Assembly: GCA_964400165.1 (NCBI GenBank)
Contig: CAYNSX010000019.1
Location: forward strand, 1-43,078
Direction: 5' to 3'
Length of the DNA stretch: 43,078 bases
Source of the DNA: CAYNSX01 sp964400165
GTDB taxonomy: Bacteria; Armatimonadota; Hebobacteria; CAYNSX01
Part shown: one piece after another, positions 16,333-23,473 of the stretch
How the letters are laid out: every line of letters starts with the position of its first letter
Position numbering within the stretch: position 1 is the stretch's first letter
Position numbers and translations under genes: made by a program
Notes under the pieces: generated by a model
The model's database searches: none
Told to the model about the DNA's origin: nothing
What the model saw: the letters and a program-made list of their open reading frames with translations, nothing else

Positions 16333-16378
16333 ACCCCACCCCTACCCCTCCCCGCGCGCAGGGAGGGAAGTGAGAGGT
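16333..16378. repeat. Palindromic element just upstream of the first paralogue gene
   Basis: CCACCCC..GAGGTGG outer ends and the CCCCTCCC-cgcgcgca-GGGAGGG hairpin. Its right edge (GGTGGAG) lies 5-11 bases before ATG 16387 and may act as its ribosome binding site. Confidence 0.6.
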
Positions 16379-16386
16379 GGAGTCTG

Positions 16387-17127
16387 ATGCTGCATGAACG
16401 ACCGGCGCTCGACCCGCGCGTCGCCGCGGTCATCATGGCGGCGTCCGGCACAATTGCCACAGTCGCCGTTCTGATGACCGAGGTCTATCTGCGAAATGGG
16501 CTCATGCTGGGGGGAGACTACCCAGCGCGAATGCAATACATCGCGCGGAATCCGACAGTGTGGATGATCGGCTGGGTGGCGTGGATGGCCGCGGGGTTGT
16601 CGCTCGTGGGCGTCTTCTTGGTCCTGACTGATTCTTTCCGAAACATTCCGCGTTGGCTCGTGATGTTCGTCATCGCCTTTGTGAGCATGGGCGTTGCTTG
16701 TGATCTAATGGGCGATGTGGTGCATATGAGCATCTTGTCGTCTTTGGCAGATCGTTTCGCAAGTGCGCCCGCCAGCGCCGGACACCTTGTGAGTGATTTC
16801 GCCCTCTGGGATCGAGTTGGTGTCGCGCTCACCGGCGCAGCGGCCAACACGGCTTATGGGATCTCTGGCTTGCTTCTGATCCCTGGGATGCTTACCGAGA
16901 AATGGCTGCCTGTCCGCTTCATTTGGTGTTCTGTGGCGGTGTGGTTAGCCGTCTTGCTCGCGTCGGTGGCAATGCTGGGTAGCCCCCCCGTGGTCGAGGC
17001 GGCCTTTGGAGTCGCGTTGGGCCTGTACATTGTCTGGACGATGGGGATGAGTTCCTGCTACGCACTCCGGGCTCACTCGCATCACAGTTCAGGACTCCCG
17101 CCTGTGGAATCCACTCATGCTGCATGA
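16387..17127 (+). CDS. Integral membrane protein, paralogue 1 of a tandem pair
   Basis: A 246-residue protein with about six membrane segments, including IMAASGTIATVAVLM, VWMIGWVAWMAAGLSLVGVF, WLVMFVIAFVSMGVAC, ISGLLLIPGML and VWLAVLLASVAML. The family was not recognised, although the layout resembles DUF4386-like proteins. It starts MLHERPALDPRVAA, almost the same as the next gene (MLHERPALDPRLAA). Whole-length similarity continues, for example GGDYPARMQYI against GGDTAVRMTYI and LWDRVGVALTGAAANTAYGI against LWDRIAVALTGGFANSAYGI. ATG 16387 is set by this match and by GGTGGAG upstream. Its codons are less GC-rich than those of its partner. Its stop overlaps the partner's start by 11 bases. 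Confidence 0.8.
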   Translation: MLHERPALDPRVAAVIMAASGTIATVAVLMTEVYLRNGLMLGGDYPARMQYIARNPTVWMIGWVAWMAAGLSLVGVFLVLTDSFRNIPRWLVMFVIAFVSMGVACDLMGDVVHMSILSSLADRFASAPASAGHLVSDFALWDRVGVALTGAAANTAYGISGLLLIPGMLTEKWLPVRFIWCSVAVWLAVLLASVAMLGSPPVVEAAFGVALGLYIVWTMGMSSCYALRAHSHHSSGLPPVESTHAA

Positions 17128-17848
17128 ACGGCCGGCGCTCGACCCGCGCCTCGCGGCGCTGGTGGTCGGCATATCGTGCGTCATCAATCTCGTGGCCATG
17201 GGCGTGATGGTGACAGTGCTGCGACCGGGCACGCCGCTCGGCGGCGACACCGCGGTGCGCATGACCTACATCAGCGGCGCCACGACGGGCTGGGTGGTCG
17301 GCTGGGGCGTCTGGATGTGCGCGACGCTGTCGCTCCTCGCGGTGTTCCTGGTAATGGTCGACACCTTCCGGCGGCTGTCGGGGTGGCTGGCGACGCTGGT
17401 CATCGTCATCGCCACGATCGGCGTGCTGACCGACCTGCTCGGCGACCTGGTGATGATGACGGTGCTGCCGGAATACGCGCACCGCTTCGCCACCGATGTC
17501 CTGGCGAGCCAGCAATTGCTCAACGACTTCGAACTGTGGGACCGCATCGCGGTGGCGCTGACGGGCGGGTTCGCCAACAGCGCCTACGGCATCGTCGGCC
17601 TGCTCCTGCTGCCAGGAATGGTGAACTCGAAAACGCTGCCGCGGTCGTTCGTCTGGTGGGCGGCGGCGGTGTGGACGGTGACCGTGCTCGCATCGGCGAC
17701 ACTGGCCGCGTTCTCCCCGCAGGCGGCAGAGCCGGTCTTCGGCGCCGCGATGCTGCTCTATGTCACCTGGGCGGGCGGGATGGTGACCTGGTTCCTGCAC
17801 CGGTCGCAGGAGGAGTTTGCGGAACCGGCAGCGCCCGCGCGGCCCTAG
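17117..17848 (+). CDS. Integral membrane protein, paralogue 2 of a tandem pair
   Basis: A 243-residue protein with six or so membrane segments (ALVVGISCVINLVAMGVMV, WVVGWGVWMCATLSLLAVF, LATLVIVIATIGVLTDLLG, YGIVGLLLLPGMV, VWTVTVLASATLAAF, MLLYVTWAGGMVTWF). It is homologous to the preceding gene over its full length; the two are a tandem duplication that has diverged, and this copy has the GC-rich composition of the rest of the window. The start lies inside the end of paralogue 1, so translation is probably coupled. Function unknown. Conserved polar positions are a Gly-Gly-Asp near residue 40 and LWDR around 140, candidates for functional residues. Confidence 0.8.
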   Translation: MLHERPALDPRLAALVVGISCVINLVAMGVMVTVLRPGTPLGGDTAVRMTYISGATTGWVVGWGVWMCATLSLLAVFLVMVDTFRRLSGWLATLVIVIATIGVLTDLLGDLVMMTVLPEYAHRFATDVLASQQLLNDFELWDRIAVALTGGFANSAYGIVGLLLLPGMVNSKTLPRSFVWWAAAVWTVTVLASATLAAFSPQAAEPVFGAAMLLYVTWAGGMVTWFLHRSQEEFAEPAAPARP

Positions 17849-17851
17849 GCG

Positions 17852-18337
17852 TTACGCGCCGAACGCGGGCTTGAAGACGGCCAGGAGGATGATGGCGGCG
17901 ATGGCCGCCGTCGACAGCCAGAAGACCCGCGCGATGAAGCGGTCCTCGGCCCCGATCTTCTGCCGCAGGTCGTCGGTCATCGCGTCGCCCGCCGCACGCA
18001 GCGCCCGGTTCACTTTCGCCAGGTTGCGGAAGTGCACGAGTTCCATCGGCACGACCACCAGCACGAACACCGTCAGTTTGATGTGGAACCAGGGCTCGCT
18101 CATCGGCAGCCAGTCTTTCGCATACAACAGACCGACCCCGCCGATGAGGAGCAGCGTCAGTCCGATGTGCTCCAGGCGATAGAGCGACCGGGCGGCGTGG
18201 CGCACCCAGAGGAGGATGCGGTCATCGCCGCTGCGCACCGCCCCGCGGACGAGCACCCAGGCCGCCGTCGTCGGCCCCAGCCAGGTGAGGATGCCGGCGA
18301 AATGAATGAGCCAGGCGGTCGAGTAGAGGGTGGACAC
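17852..18337 (-). CDS. CopD/HemJ-like four-helix membrane protein
   Basis: A 161-residue protein with four membrane helices. The first contains W-L-I-H-F-A-G-I-L-T-W-L-G and the third begins W-F-H-I-K-L-T-V-F-V. This His-bearing helix pattern is found in CopD, DUF2269 and HemJ (UPF0093) proteins, several of which bind haem or take part in copper or porphyrin handling. It is shorter than CopD and lacks the diagnostic HemJ motifs I would want, so only the superfamily is called. It is convergent with the paralogue pair (three bases between the stops). GTG or other starts further upstream were not needed, since ATG 18337 leads straight into helix 1. Confidence 0.6.
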   Translation of the reverse strand: MSTLYSTAWLIHFAGILTWLGPTTAAWVLVRGAVRSGDDRILLWVRHAARSLYRLEHIGLTLLLIGGVGLLYAKDWLPMSEPWFHIKLTVFVLVVVPMELVHFRNLAKVNRALRAAGDAMTDDLRQKIGAEDRFIARVFWLSTAAIAAIILLAVFKPAFGA

Positions 18338-18517
18338 GCCTCCCTAACTTCATCGCGCGTCGCGGTGTTCCTGTTGAGCATTCTGGGCGCCATTGATGCT
18401 GGACATCGGGCTGTCAGTTTGTCGGGGCGATTCATGAATCGCACCAAAATGAATCGTCCCACCACGCTTGCGACGGCCCCTACTTCACTCATCGCGTCGC
18501 GGAACCGTCCTCACCCT

Positions 18518-18608
18518 ACTTCGCTCTGCACGACGGAGCTTCGTAGGGCAAGCCCGGCCTTCGGCCATCCAACTTCGCTCTGCACGACGGAGCTTCGTAG
18601 GGCAAGCC
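18518..18608. repeat. Direct repeat of a 37-bp unit (period 54)
   Basis: ACTTCGCTCTGCACGACGGA and the following bases through GGGCAAGCC occur at 18518-18554 and 18572-18608. Each copy can fold, with GCTC pairing to GAGC and, in the first copy with its flank, CTAC to GTAG. Part of the repeat cluster filling 18338-19232, where I see no gene. Confidence 0.8.
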
Positions 18609-18925
18609 CTCCCTCGTAAGGGAGAGGGAACCGATGTGGAGATCCTCCGTTGGTTCCCCCTCTCCCAGTGCGGGAGAGGGGGGCNNNNNNNNNNCTCCCC
18701 CAGCCCCTCCCCATGAATGGAGAGGGGAGAGACTTCTAATTCGGTCGCCCCCTTCCGCTCGTCGGAGAGGGGGAATGGGGGGTGAGGGAAGACCCCCACA
18801 CAACGACGCGCCCAAAGCAACCCCACCCCCTGCCCCTCCCCGTTTACGGGGAGGGGGGACGGGTCGCCCTCACCCGCCCCTCGCGTTCGCTCGGGGCACC
18901 CTCTCCCGATGGGGAGAGGGACTGC
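18609..18925. repeat. Cluster of palindromic elements interrupted by a 10-N gap
   Basis: It holds at least six G/C hairpins, including CCCCCTCTCCC-agtgc-GGGAGAGGGGG before the gap (N at 18685-18694), CCCCTCCCCAT..ATGGAGAGGGG, CCCCCTTCCG..CGGAGAGGGGG, CCCCTCCCCGT-tt-ACGGGGAGGGG and CCCTCTCCC-gat-GGGGAGAGGG. These are truncated or nested copies of the elements seen elsewhere. The gap probably marks an assembly failure in the hairpins. Confidence 0.8.
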
Positions 18926-18997
18926 GCGTCTACGCCGTGCACTTCGATAAACCCTGTTTCCTCGCTTCCTTGTTTCCTCCCGGTTGGATGTGTTACA

Positions 18998-19127
18998 CCG
19001 TCCTCACCCGCCCCTCGCGTTCGCTCGGGGCACCCTCTCCCGAACTGGGAGAGGGAACTGAAGTGGAGTTCCTCCGTTGGTTCCCCCCTCTCCCAATTCG
19101 GGAGAGGGGGTCAGGGGGTGAGGACGG
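18998..19127. repeat. Full-length cloverleaf element, inverse copy of 12648-12778
   Basis: The ends CCGTCCTCACCC (18998-19009) and GGGTGAGGACGG (19116-19127) are exact complements. Internal arms: GCCCC..GGGGC, CCCTCTCCC-gaact-GGGAGAGGG and CCCCCTCTCCC-aatt-CGGGAGAGGGGG. Read on the minus strand it aligns end to end with the element at 12648. A shorter palindromic piece (CCCCTC..GAGGGG) lies at 19180-19216. Confidence 0.93.
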
Positions 19128-19232
19128 CCTTACCCGTCCACATTTACGAGGGGGACTGCGGAGGGCACACAACGACGCGCCCCTCGTTGAGAGAGGGGCG
19201 CGTTCGGGGGAGGGTCAGCAGGCGATGTCGCG

Positions 19233-20375
19233 TTAGTGAGGGGAAGGGAGAATTTCCGCGTGCGGGGTGGCGGCGCCGGGCGCGACCACATACGCCTCGC
19301 GGCGCTGGGCGTCCCACTGCACCGTCAGCCCGACGGCAGCGCCGTAGGCCCGCAGCGGAATGAGCGTGCGCCCGTCCTGCAAGAGGACGGGCCGTGTGCC
19401 GATCGCATACGACTGTCCGTCAATCTTCACCATCCGCTGTCCGATGCCGGCGATGATGCGCCGGTCGTTCCAGTCGGCCCAGGCGTGCTTGGTCTGGTGT
19501 TCCCAGCCGACGCGGGCGCCGAGGTGTTCCATCAGCGGACGAAAGGCGACATACATCAGGTGATAGCGCAGGTCTTGCAGCAGCGGCAGCGCCAGCGACT
19601 CGCCGTTGACGAAAATCGCCGGGGCGCCCTGCCCATCGACAGCGCGCGGCGCCTCACCAACGACGGCGGCCGCGCGGGCCGAAGTCGTTTCCGCGGTCAG
19701 CGTCACCGGCACCCCGCGGCCGGAGACGGCCGGCGCGGCGCTGGTGGGCGCGGCGCCGTTCGCGGCGGTGCTCGTTCGTGCGCCGCTGCCTTCAGTTACC
19801 GGGGTCACGGAGTCCGTGCCCGCCACCGCGCCGGGCAGACTGCCCTGCGCGACGACCGGGGCCGGCTCTTCCGCCGGACGCACCGGGCGCGCCGGAGGCA
19901 GCGCCGCGGGCGTGGTCGGTTCAGGCGCCTTCGGGGCCGCGCCCTGCTCGCCGACGGCCTTGCTCGGCTGCGACGCGGCGTCATTGGCGACGGTCAGCGT
20001 CAGCGCCGCCGAGCGGCCGATGAGCGCGCCGCGCGTGTGCGCTTCCGCGATGACTTCAATCACACCGTTGGGGAACAGCGTCGTGTCGAGGTCGATCACG
20101 AACGGCTTGCGGTTCGTGGACGCCCAGCCCTCGCCGTTGACGCGAAAGACGACATACGCAATCGGGAGATCGGTCTTGATGTCGGCGCTGACGCGCACCG
20201 TCCCGCTCACTTTCGAGCCGGCGGGGACGCGCAGCGTCACCTTGCTGTCAGCGGCGTGCGTGGCGACGAGCATGCCGCCCAGGGCGCAGGCGAGCGCCAG
20301 GGTGAAGAGACCGGTCACGCGGCGCAAGCGCAGCCGCGGCCGTCGTGTAACACGAGACTGACGAGTTCCTGTCAT
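19233..20375 (-). CDS. Secreted protein with copper-amine-oxidase-type stalk domain
   Basis: A 380-residue protein. The signal peptide LFTLALACALGGMLVATHA is preceded by a strongly basic stretch (RVTRRPRLRLRR). Residues about 45-130 form a beta-rich domain resembling Ig/Big-type modules (VTLRVPAGSKVSGTVRVSAD..). A long Ala/Pro/Thr-rich linker spans about 135-250. The C-terminal part (about 250-365: IFVNGESLALPL, YVAFRPLMEHLGARVGW, LIPLRAYGAAVGLTVQWD) matches the copper amine oxidase N-terminal-like (stalk) domain, a dimeric wall-associated fold common in Gram-positives and Armatimonadota. ATG 20375 has GGAGGGGAAG about six bases upstream. Likely a cell-envelope structural or binding protein. 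Confidence 0.85.
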   Translation of the reverse strand: MTGTRQSRVTRRPRLRLRRVTGLFTLALACALGGMLVATHAADSKVTLRVPAGSKVSGTVRVSADIKTDLPIAYVVFRVNGEGWASTNRKPFVIDLDTTLFPNGVIEVIAEAHTRGALIGRSAALTLTVANDAASQPSKAVGEQGAAPKAPEPTTPAALPPARPVRPAEEPAPVVAQGSLPGAVAGTDSVTPVTEGSGARTSTAANGAAPTSAAPAVSGRGVPVTLTAETTSARAAAVVGEAPRAVDGQGAPAIFVNGESLALPLLQDLRYHLMYVAFRPLMEHLGARVGWEHQTKHAWADWNDRRIIAGIGQRMVKIDGQSYAIGTRPVLLQDGRTLIPLRAYGAAVGLTVQWDAQRREAYVVAPGAATPHAEILPSPH

Positions 20376-20469
20376 TGCTTCCCCTCCATCCTCGTCGCTC
20401 CACTTGCGTTGTTCCATCTGCGGTGGATACTTTGAGGAAGCACATTGTACCTGTTAAGGGAGCGCTTGG

Positions 20470-20946
20470 TTGGCAAGCGTAATCGGGGTCAATCGCAAGG
20501 CCCGGTACGAATATGAGATTTCGGAGACTTTTCTGGCCGGAATCGTCCTTTCCGGGCCGGAAATCAAGCAATTGCGGGCCGGCCGCTTCAGTCTCAACGA
20601 GGCCTTTGCCAAGATCGAGGGGGGCGAGGCCTGGCTCTTCGCCCTGCACATCCCCCCGTACGAGAGCGCCGGGTTGCGGAATTACGACCCGATTCGCAAG
20701 CGGAAACTGCTCCTGCAACGGAAAGAAATCCATTACTTGCACGCGCAGACGCAACAGAAGGGAATGGCGCTGGTGCCGTTGCGGCTGGTATTGCAGCACG
20801 GGTTCGCTAAAGTGGAAATTGGGATCGGCCGCGGGAAGCGAGAATTCGACAAACGCCAGGCAATTGCGAAGAAAGAAGCGCGCCGCGAGGCGGAACGGGC
20901 ACGAAAACAAGTGCGGTTTCCGATTCCACGCAAGGAGCGCCGCTGA
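20470..20946 (+). CDS. smpB: SsrA-binding protein SmpB
   Basis: A 158-residue partner of tmRNA in rescue of stalled ribosomes. It shows the family pattern: NRKARYEYEISETFLAGIVL, SGPEIKQLRAG, EAWLFALHIPPYE, the RKRKLLLQRKEI block and a basic C-terminal tail (KKEARREAERARKQV). The start is TTG at 20470, preceded by AAGGGAG about nine bases upstream; no ATG lies near the conserved N-terminus, so a rare start codon is well supported. The tmRNA gene itself is not seen in the window. It is divergent from the stalk-domain gene, with about 95 bases between the two starts holding both control regions. Confidence 0.96.
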   Translation: MASVIGVNRKARYEYEISETFLAGIVLSGPEIKQLRAGRFSLNEAFAKIEGGEAWLFALHIPPYESAGLRNYDPIRKRKLLLQRKEIHYLHAQTQQKGMALVPLRLVLQHGFAKVEIGIGRGKREFDKRQAIAKKEARREAERARKQVRFPIPRKERR

Positions 20947-21008
20947 AACCTTTCGGCGCCCGGTAGAATCTATAGGGGCACAAATGACCGTATCGTGGAG
21001 GTGCTGAT

Positions 21009-21755
21009 ATGACGCGTCACCGATTGTTGTGTGGAGTGGTGCTGACCGCAGTGCTGGCGTCGGGCGTCATGGCGCCGGCGCGTGCGGATGTGCGCGTCGC
21101 GGCCGCGGTGGTGGTCACGCCGCAAGACCACCAACTGGAGACCGCCCTGGCGGTGGGGCTGCTGGCGGCGTTCTTTGATGTGCCGGTCGCGGTGGTCGTG
21201 CCGCTCTATCCGCGGTACGGCTTCGACAACACGGCGGTCCTGCTGGGGGTCAGTCTCAATTCCGGCCGCTCGATTGCGTATTGCGAGCGCGAATACTCGC
21301 GCGGCATCGGCTGGGGCCAGGTAGCGCACCGGCTCGGCGTCCATCCGGGCCTGTTCAATCAGCAACGCGTCTGGGCGAAGAAGCAGGACCACGCCATCGC
21401 CATCAGTTTCGGCGACTCGGTGCTCGGCCATTGCTACGGCATGCCGCCGGCGACCGTCCACTCCTACCGAACCAGCGGGTATTCCTTCGCGCACTTCCTG
21501 CTCGGGCTGAATTTGAGTCAGCGGACCGGGCACACCTTCGGTGTCGTGCTCAAGTCGCGCGAGCGCGAGGCGTCGTGGACAGTGACGAGCAAGCACTTCG
21601 GCGTGACCGTCCAACAAGCCCGGACCGCGCCGCCGCCGAAGCAGAAGTTCGGCAAGGCCAAGGGGAAACCCGCGGGCAAAGGCAAGCCGCAAGGCGCAGG
21701 TTCCGGCAAACCGCAAGGGGGCGGCCCCGGCAAGGGAAAGGGCAAGCCCAACTAA
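21009..21755 (+). CDS. Secreted protein with Gly/Lys-rich cationic tail
   Basis: A 248-residue protein, family not recognised. The signal peptide LLCGVVLTAVLASGVMAPARA is followed by a compact domain of about 170 residues with aromatic and Gly-rich turns (VVPLYPRYGFDNTAVLLGVS, GIGWGQVAHRLGVHPGLFN, HSYRTSGYSFAHFLLGLNLS). The last 40 residues are a low-complexity tail of GKPQG and GKGKP units, strongly positive, which could bind polyanions such as nucleic acid, teichoic-like polymers or acidic polysaccharide. ATG 21009 has GGAGGTGC six bases upstream. It stands alone, with a hairpin terminator following. Confidence 0.75.
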   Translation: MTRHRLLCGVVLTAVLASGVMAPARADVRVAAAVVVTPQDHQLETALAVGLLAAFFDVPVAVVVPLYPRYGFDNTAVLLGVSLNSGRSIAYCEREYSRGIGWGQVAHRLGVHPGLFNQQRVWAKKQDHAIAISFGDSVLGHCYGMPPATVHSYRTSGYSFAHFLLGLNLSQRTGHTFGVVLKSREREASWTVTSKHFGVTVQQARTAPPPKQKFGKAKGKPAGKGKPQGAGSGKPQGGGPGKGKGKPN

Positions 21756-21782
21756 CGACTGATTCGGTCGTTCGATTCCGAA

Positions 21783-21811
21783 CGGGCCGGTGCGCGTTGC
21801 GTGCCGGCCCG
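21783..21811 (+). terminator. Hairpin terminator after the Gly/Lys-tail gene
   Basis: CGGGCCGG (21783-21790) pairs with CCGGCCCG (21804-21811), loop 13, followed by ATGTGTTT. It lies between convergent genes and may serve the plus-strand gene. Confidence 0.55.
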
Positions 21812-21844
21812 ATGTGTTTCTGGAGAGGGTGGGCCCTGCGCAAT

Positions 21845-22786
21845 TCAGTTCGAAACTAACTGAAGCTCAACGGCCCCGGCGAAACCATCCACGAACAACT
21901 CGACATACATGGGATGATCAGAAGTCGGGTCGCCTGGGGTAGGATGTTGCGGGCGGTCCGTTTCAAACCAGAACAGCCACCCAAGCCGGGGCGGAGTGAC
22001 TTCGCCAGTTTCGCTGTTCTGAGTCACATAGCACAGCCCTGGGCCCAATCCGAATCGCGTATCCGCGCTGGCGCGCTCAATCCAATGTGCTCCCTCCGGT
22101 GTGCCTGGCCACTGCTGCAGGAAAGCCAGCGCGCTGGCGCGAGCAGTCGGCAGAGAGACGGCAGGAACAGTGACCTCCGGGGTATATGGGGCAATCCGAT
22201 AGGTCCACAAGTAGACCTTTCCAGTAATCGGGTCGACATTGGCAAACGCCAAATCATTAAGGAATGGGATGCCCTGGTGTACTCGGCGCCCCCAAATAAG
22301 CCATCCTACGTAACTCGCCCACTGTCCCAGCTCGGTGATGTCAAACCGAAGGGGAGGAATGCGGCCCCATTGTGAGTCTACAAATTGCATCGCAGCTGAA
22401 TACGCCTGCGCCTGCGTGATCAGCGAGGCCGTCGGCTTCAAACTGACCAACGCACGACCCGCAGCCCGGTCCCAGAACGCAATGACGACGCCGGACTCGG
22501 GCCGTACGGTGATGTCGCAATCCTTGGTCACCGAGAAGGTGAGCGCGCCGGTCAGGTGACCGGCGCCTTCCCTTACCACCCGCGATCCGCGGAACTCTGT
22601 GGGCAGGTCGGGCCGCACCTTCTTGAGGAAGTCTGTTGCAATCTGTTGCGCGGTCAGCAGGTTTTCGCGGCGTTGTGCTTCCAGCTGCCACGCCCGGCGA
22701 CGAGCCACACGAACCATGACCGGGATTGACACAAGCAGAAGGAGTGCAGTCGCAACTAACGCTATCAAACCCCAGCGTGCTCGCAC
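21845..22786 (-). CDS. Membrane-anchored protein of unknown function, PepSY-like layout
   Basis: A 313-residue protein with one N-terminal helix (LIALVATALLLLVSIPVMV) followed by RVARRRAWQ, so the rest probably lies outside. The extracytoplasmic part has paired alpha/beta units that begin with a helix such as QIATDFLKKVRPDLP, AQAYSAAMQFVDSQW and ARASALAFLQQWP, each followed by beta strands, and a segment ANVDPITGKVYLWTY. This arrangement recalls PepSY and YcdB-like domains, but I cannot confirm a family. The gene is less GC-rich than its neighbours. The stop lies 33 bases past the terminator hairpin of the convergent gene; it shares its strand with the lipoprotein gene upstream, 21 bases apart. 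Confidence 0.65.
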   Translation of the reverse strand: MRARWGLIALVATALLLLVSIPVMVRVARRRAWQLEAQRRENLLTAQQIATDFLKKVRPDLPTEFRGSRVVREGAGHLTGALTFSVTKDCDITVRPESGVVIAFWDRAAGRALVSLKPTASLITQAQAYSAAMQFVDSQWGRIPPLRFDITELGQWASYVGWLIWGRRVHQGIPFLNDLAFANVDPITGKVYLWTYRIAPYTPEVTVPAVSLPTARASALAFLQQWPGTPEGAHWIERASADTRFGLGPGLCYVTQNSETGEVTPPRLGWLFWFETDRPQHPTPGDPTSDHPMYVELFVDGFAGAVELQLVSN

Positions 22787-22807
22787 GATCCTCCCCCGCT
22801 CCTTCGG

Positions 22808-23473
22808 CTATTGCAGTCGCACTTCGACATCCCAACTGACGAGCGTGACATCGGGCAGCGTGGCGGTGCCGAGGTTAGCCGTGCCGCTGAAGAAGCCGGC
22901 CTGATCGATCGGGATGGTGATGTAGGTGTCGAGGGCGTCGATTTCGCGCGGTTCGGTCGGGTCGGAGGGCGGCAGGAGCGTCTGCGCCAGGATGATGTTG
23001 AGGTCGAGGTTGTGGGCGGTGGCGGTCACCTGGTCGAGGTCGAGGACGATGACGATGGTATTGCCGGTCTCGATACGGGCTTCGAAGGGCACGCCGACGA
23101 AGACGCCGTTCACGAAAAAGAACACCGTCCCCGAGTTCATCTCCACATAGACGGGTGGCGGGTCGCCGGTGGTGTCGATGACGCCCCAGCCGTTAGTGGC
23201 GCCGACTGGGTCGACGAGGACGGGCACCGGGCCGCTGTTAGGGTCGTCGTCGGTGTCGATGGCCAGGAAATAGAAAAATGAGGAGTTGATGGCGCCCTGC
23301 ACCGTCCACTTTGCTATAAGCTGGCGCAGCGGGACAGGCCCGCCCCCTCCGCCGGGCACCCGCGCACACCCCGCCATCATGAGAACTGCGGCCACTGCGA
23401 TGCACGCGACGCCGCGCGCCGCTCTGCCGGGCGCGCTGGTGGTGGCAGCGTGTCTGCTGACGGGCGTGCTCAT
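22808..23473 (-). CDS. Lipoprotein of unknown function
   Basis: A 221-residue protein with a lipoprotein signal peptide whose lipobox is L-M-M-A-G-C36. The mature protein starts CARVPGGGGG, then a beta-rich domain with NSSFFYFLAIDTDDDPNSGP, a Ca-site-like Asp cluster, and AHNLDLNIILAQTLLPP. Similar small beta domains sit in proteins that report numerical or temporal data, but no function is assigned. Start ATG 23473 is used because it gives the whole n-region of the signal; it overlaps the 5' end of lnt on the other strand by about 95 bases. It is interesting that the gene sits beside lnt, whose product finishes lipoprotein maturation. Confidence 0.7.
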   Translation of the reverse strand: MSTPVSRHAATTSAPGRAARGVACIAVAAVLMMAGCARVPGGGGGPVPLRQLIAKWTVQGAINSSFFYFLAIDTDDDPNSGPVPVLVDPVGATNGWGVIDTTGDPPPVYVEMNSGTVFFFVNGVFVGVPFEARIETGNTIVIVLDLDQVTATAHNLDLNIILAQTLLPPSDPTEPREIDALDTYITIPIDQAGFFSGTANLGTATLPDVTLVSWDVEVRLQ

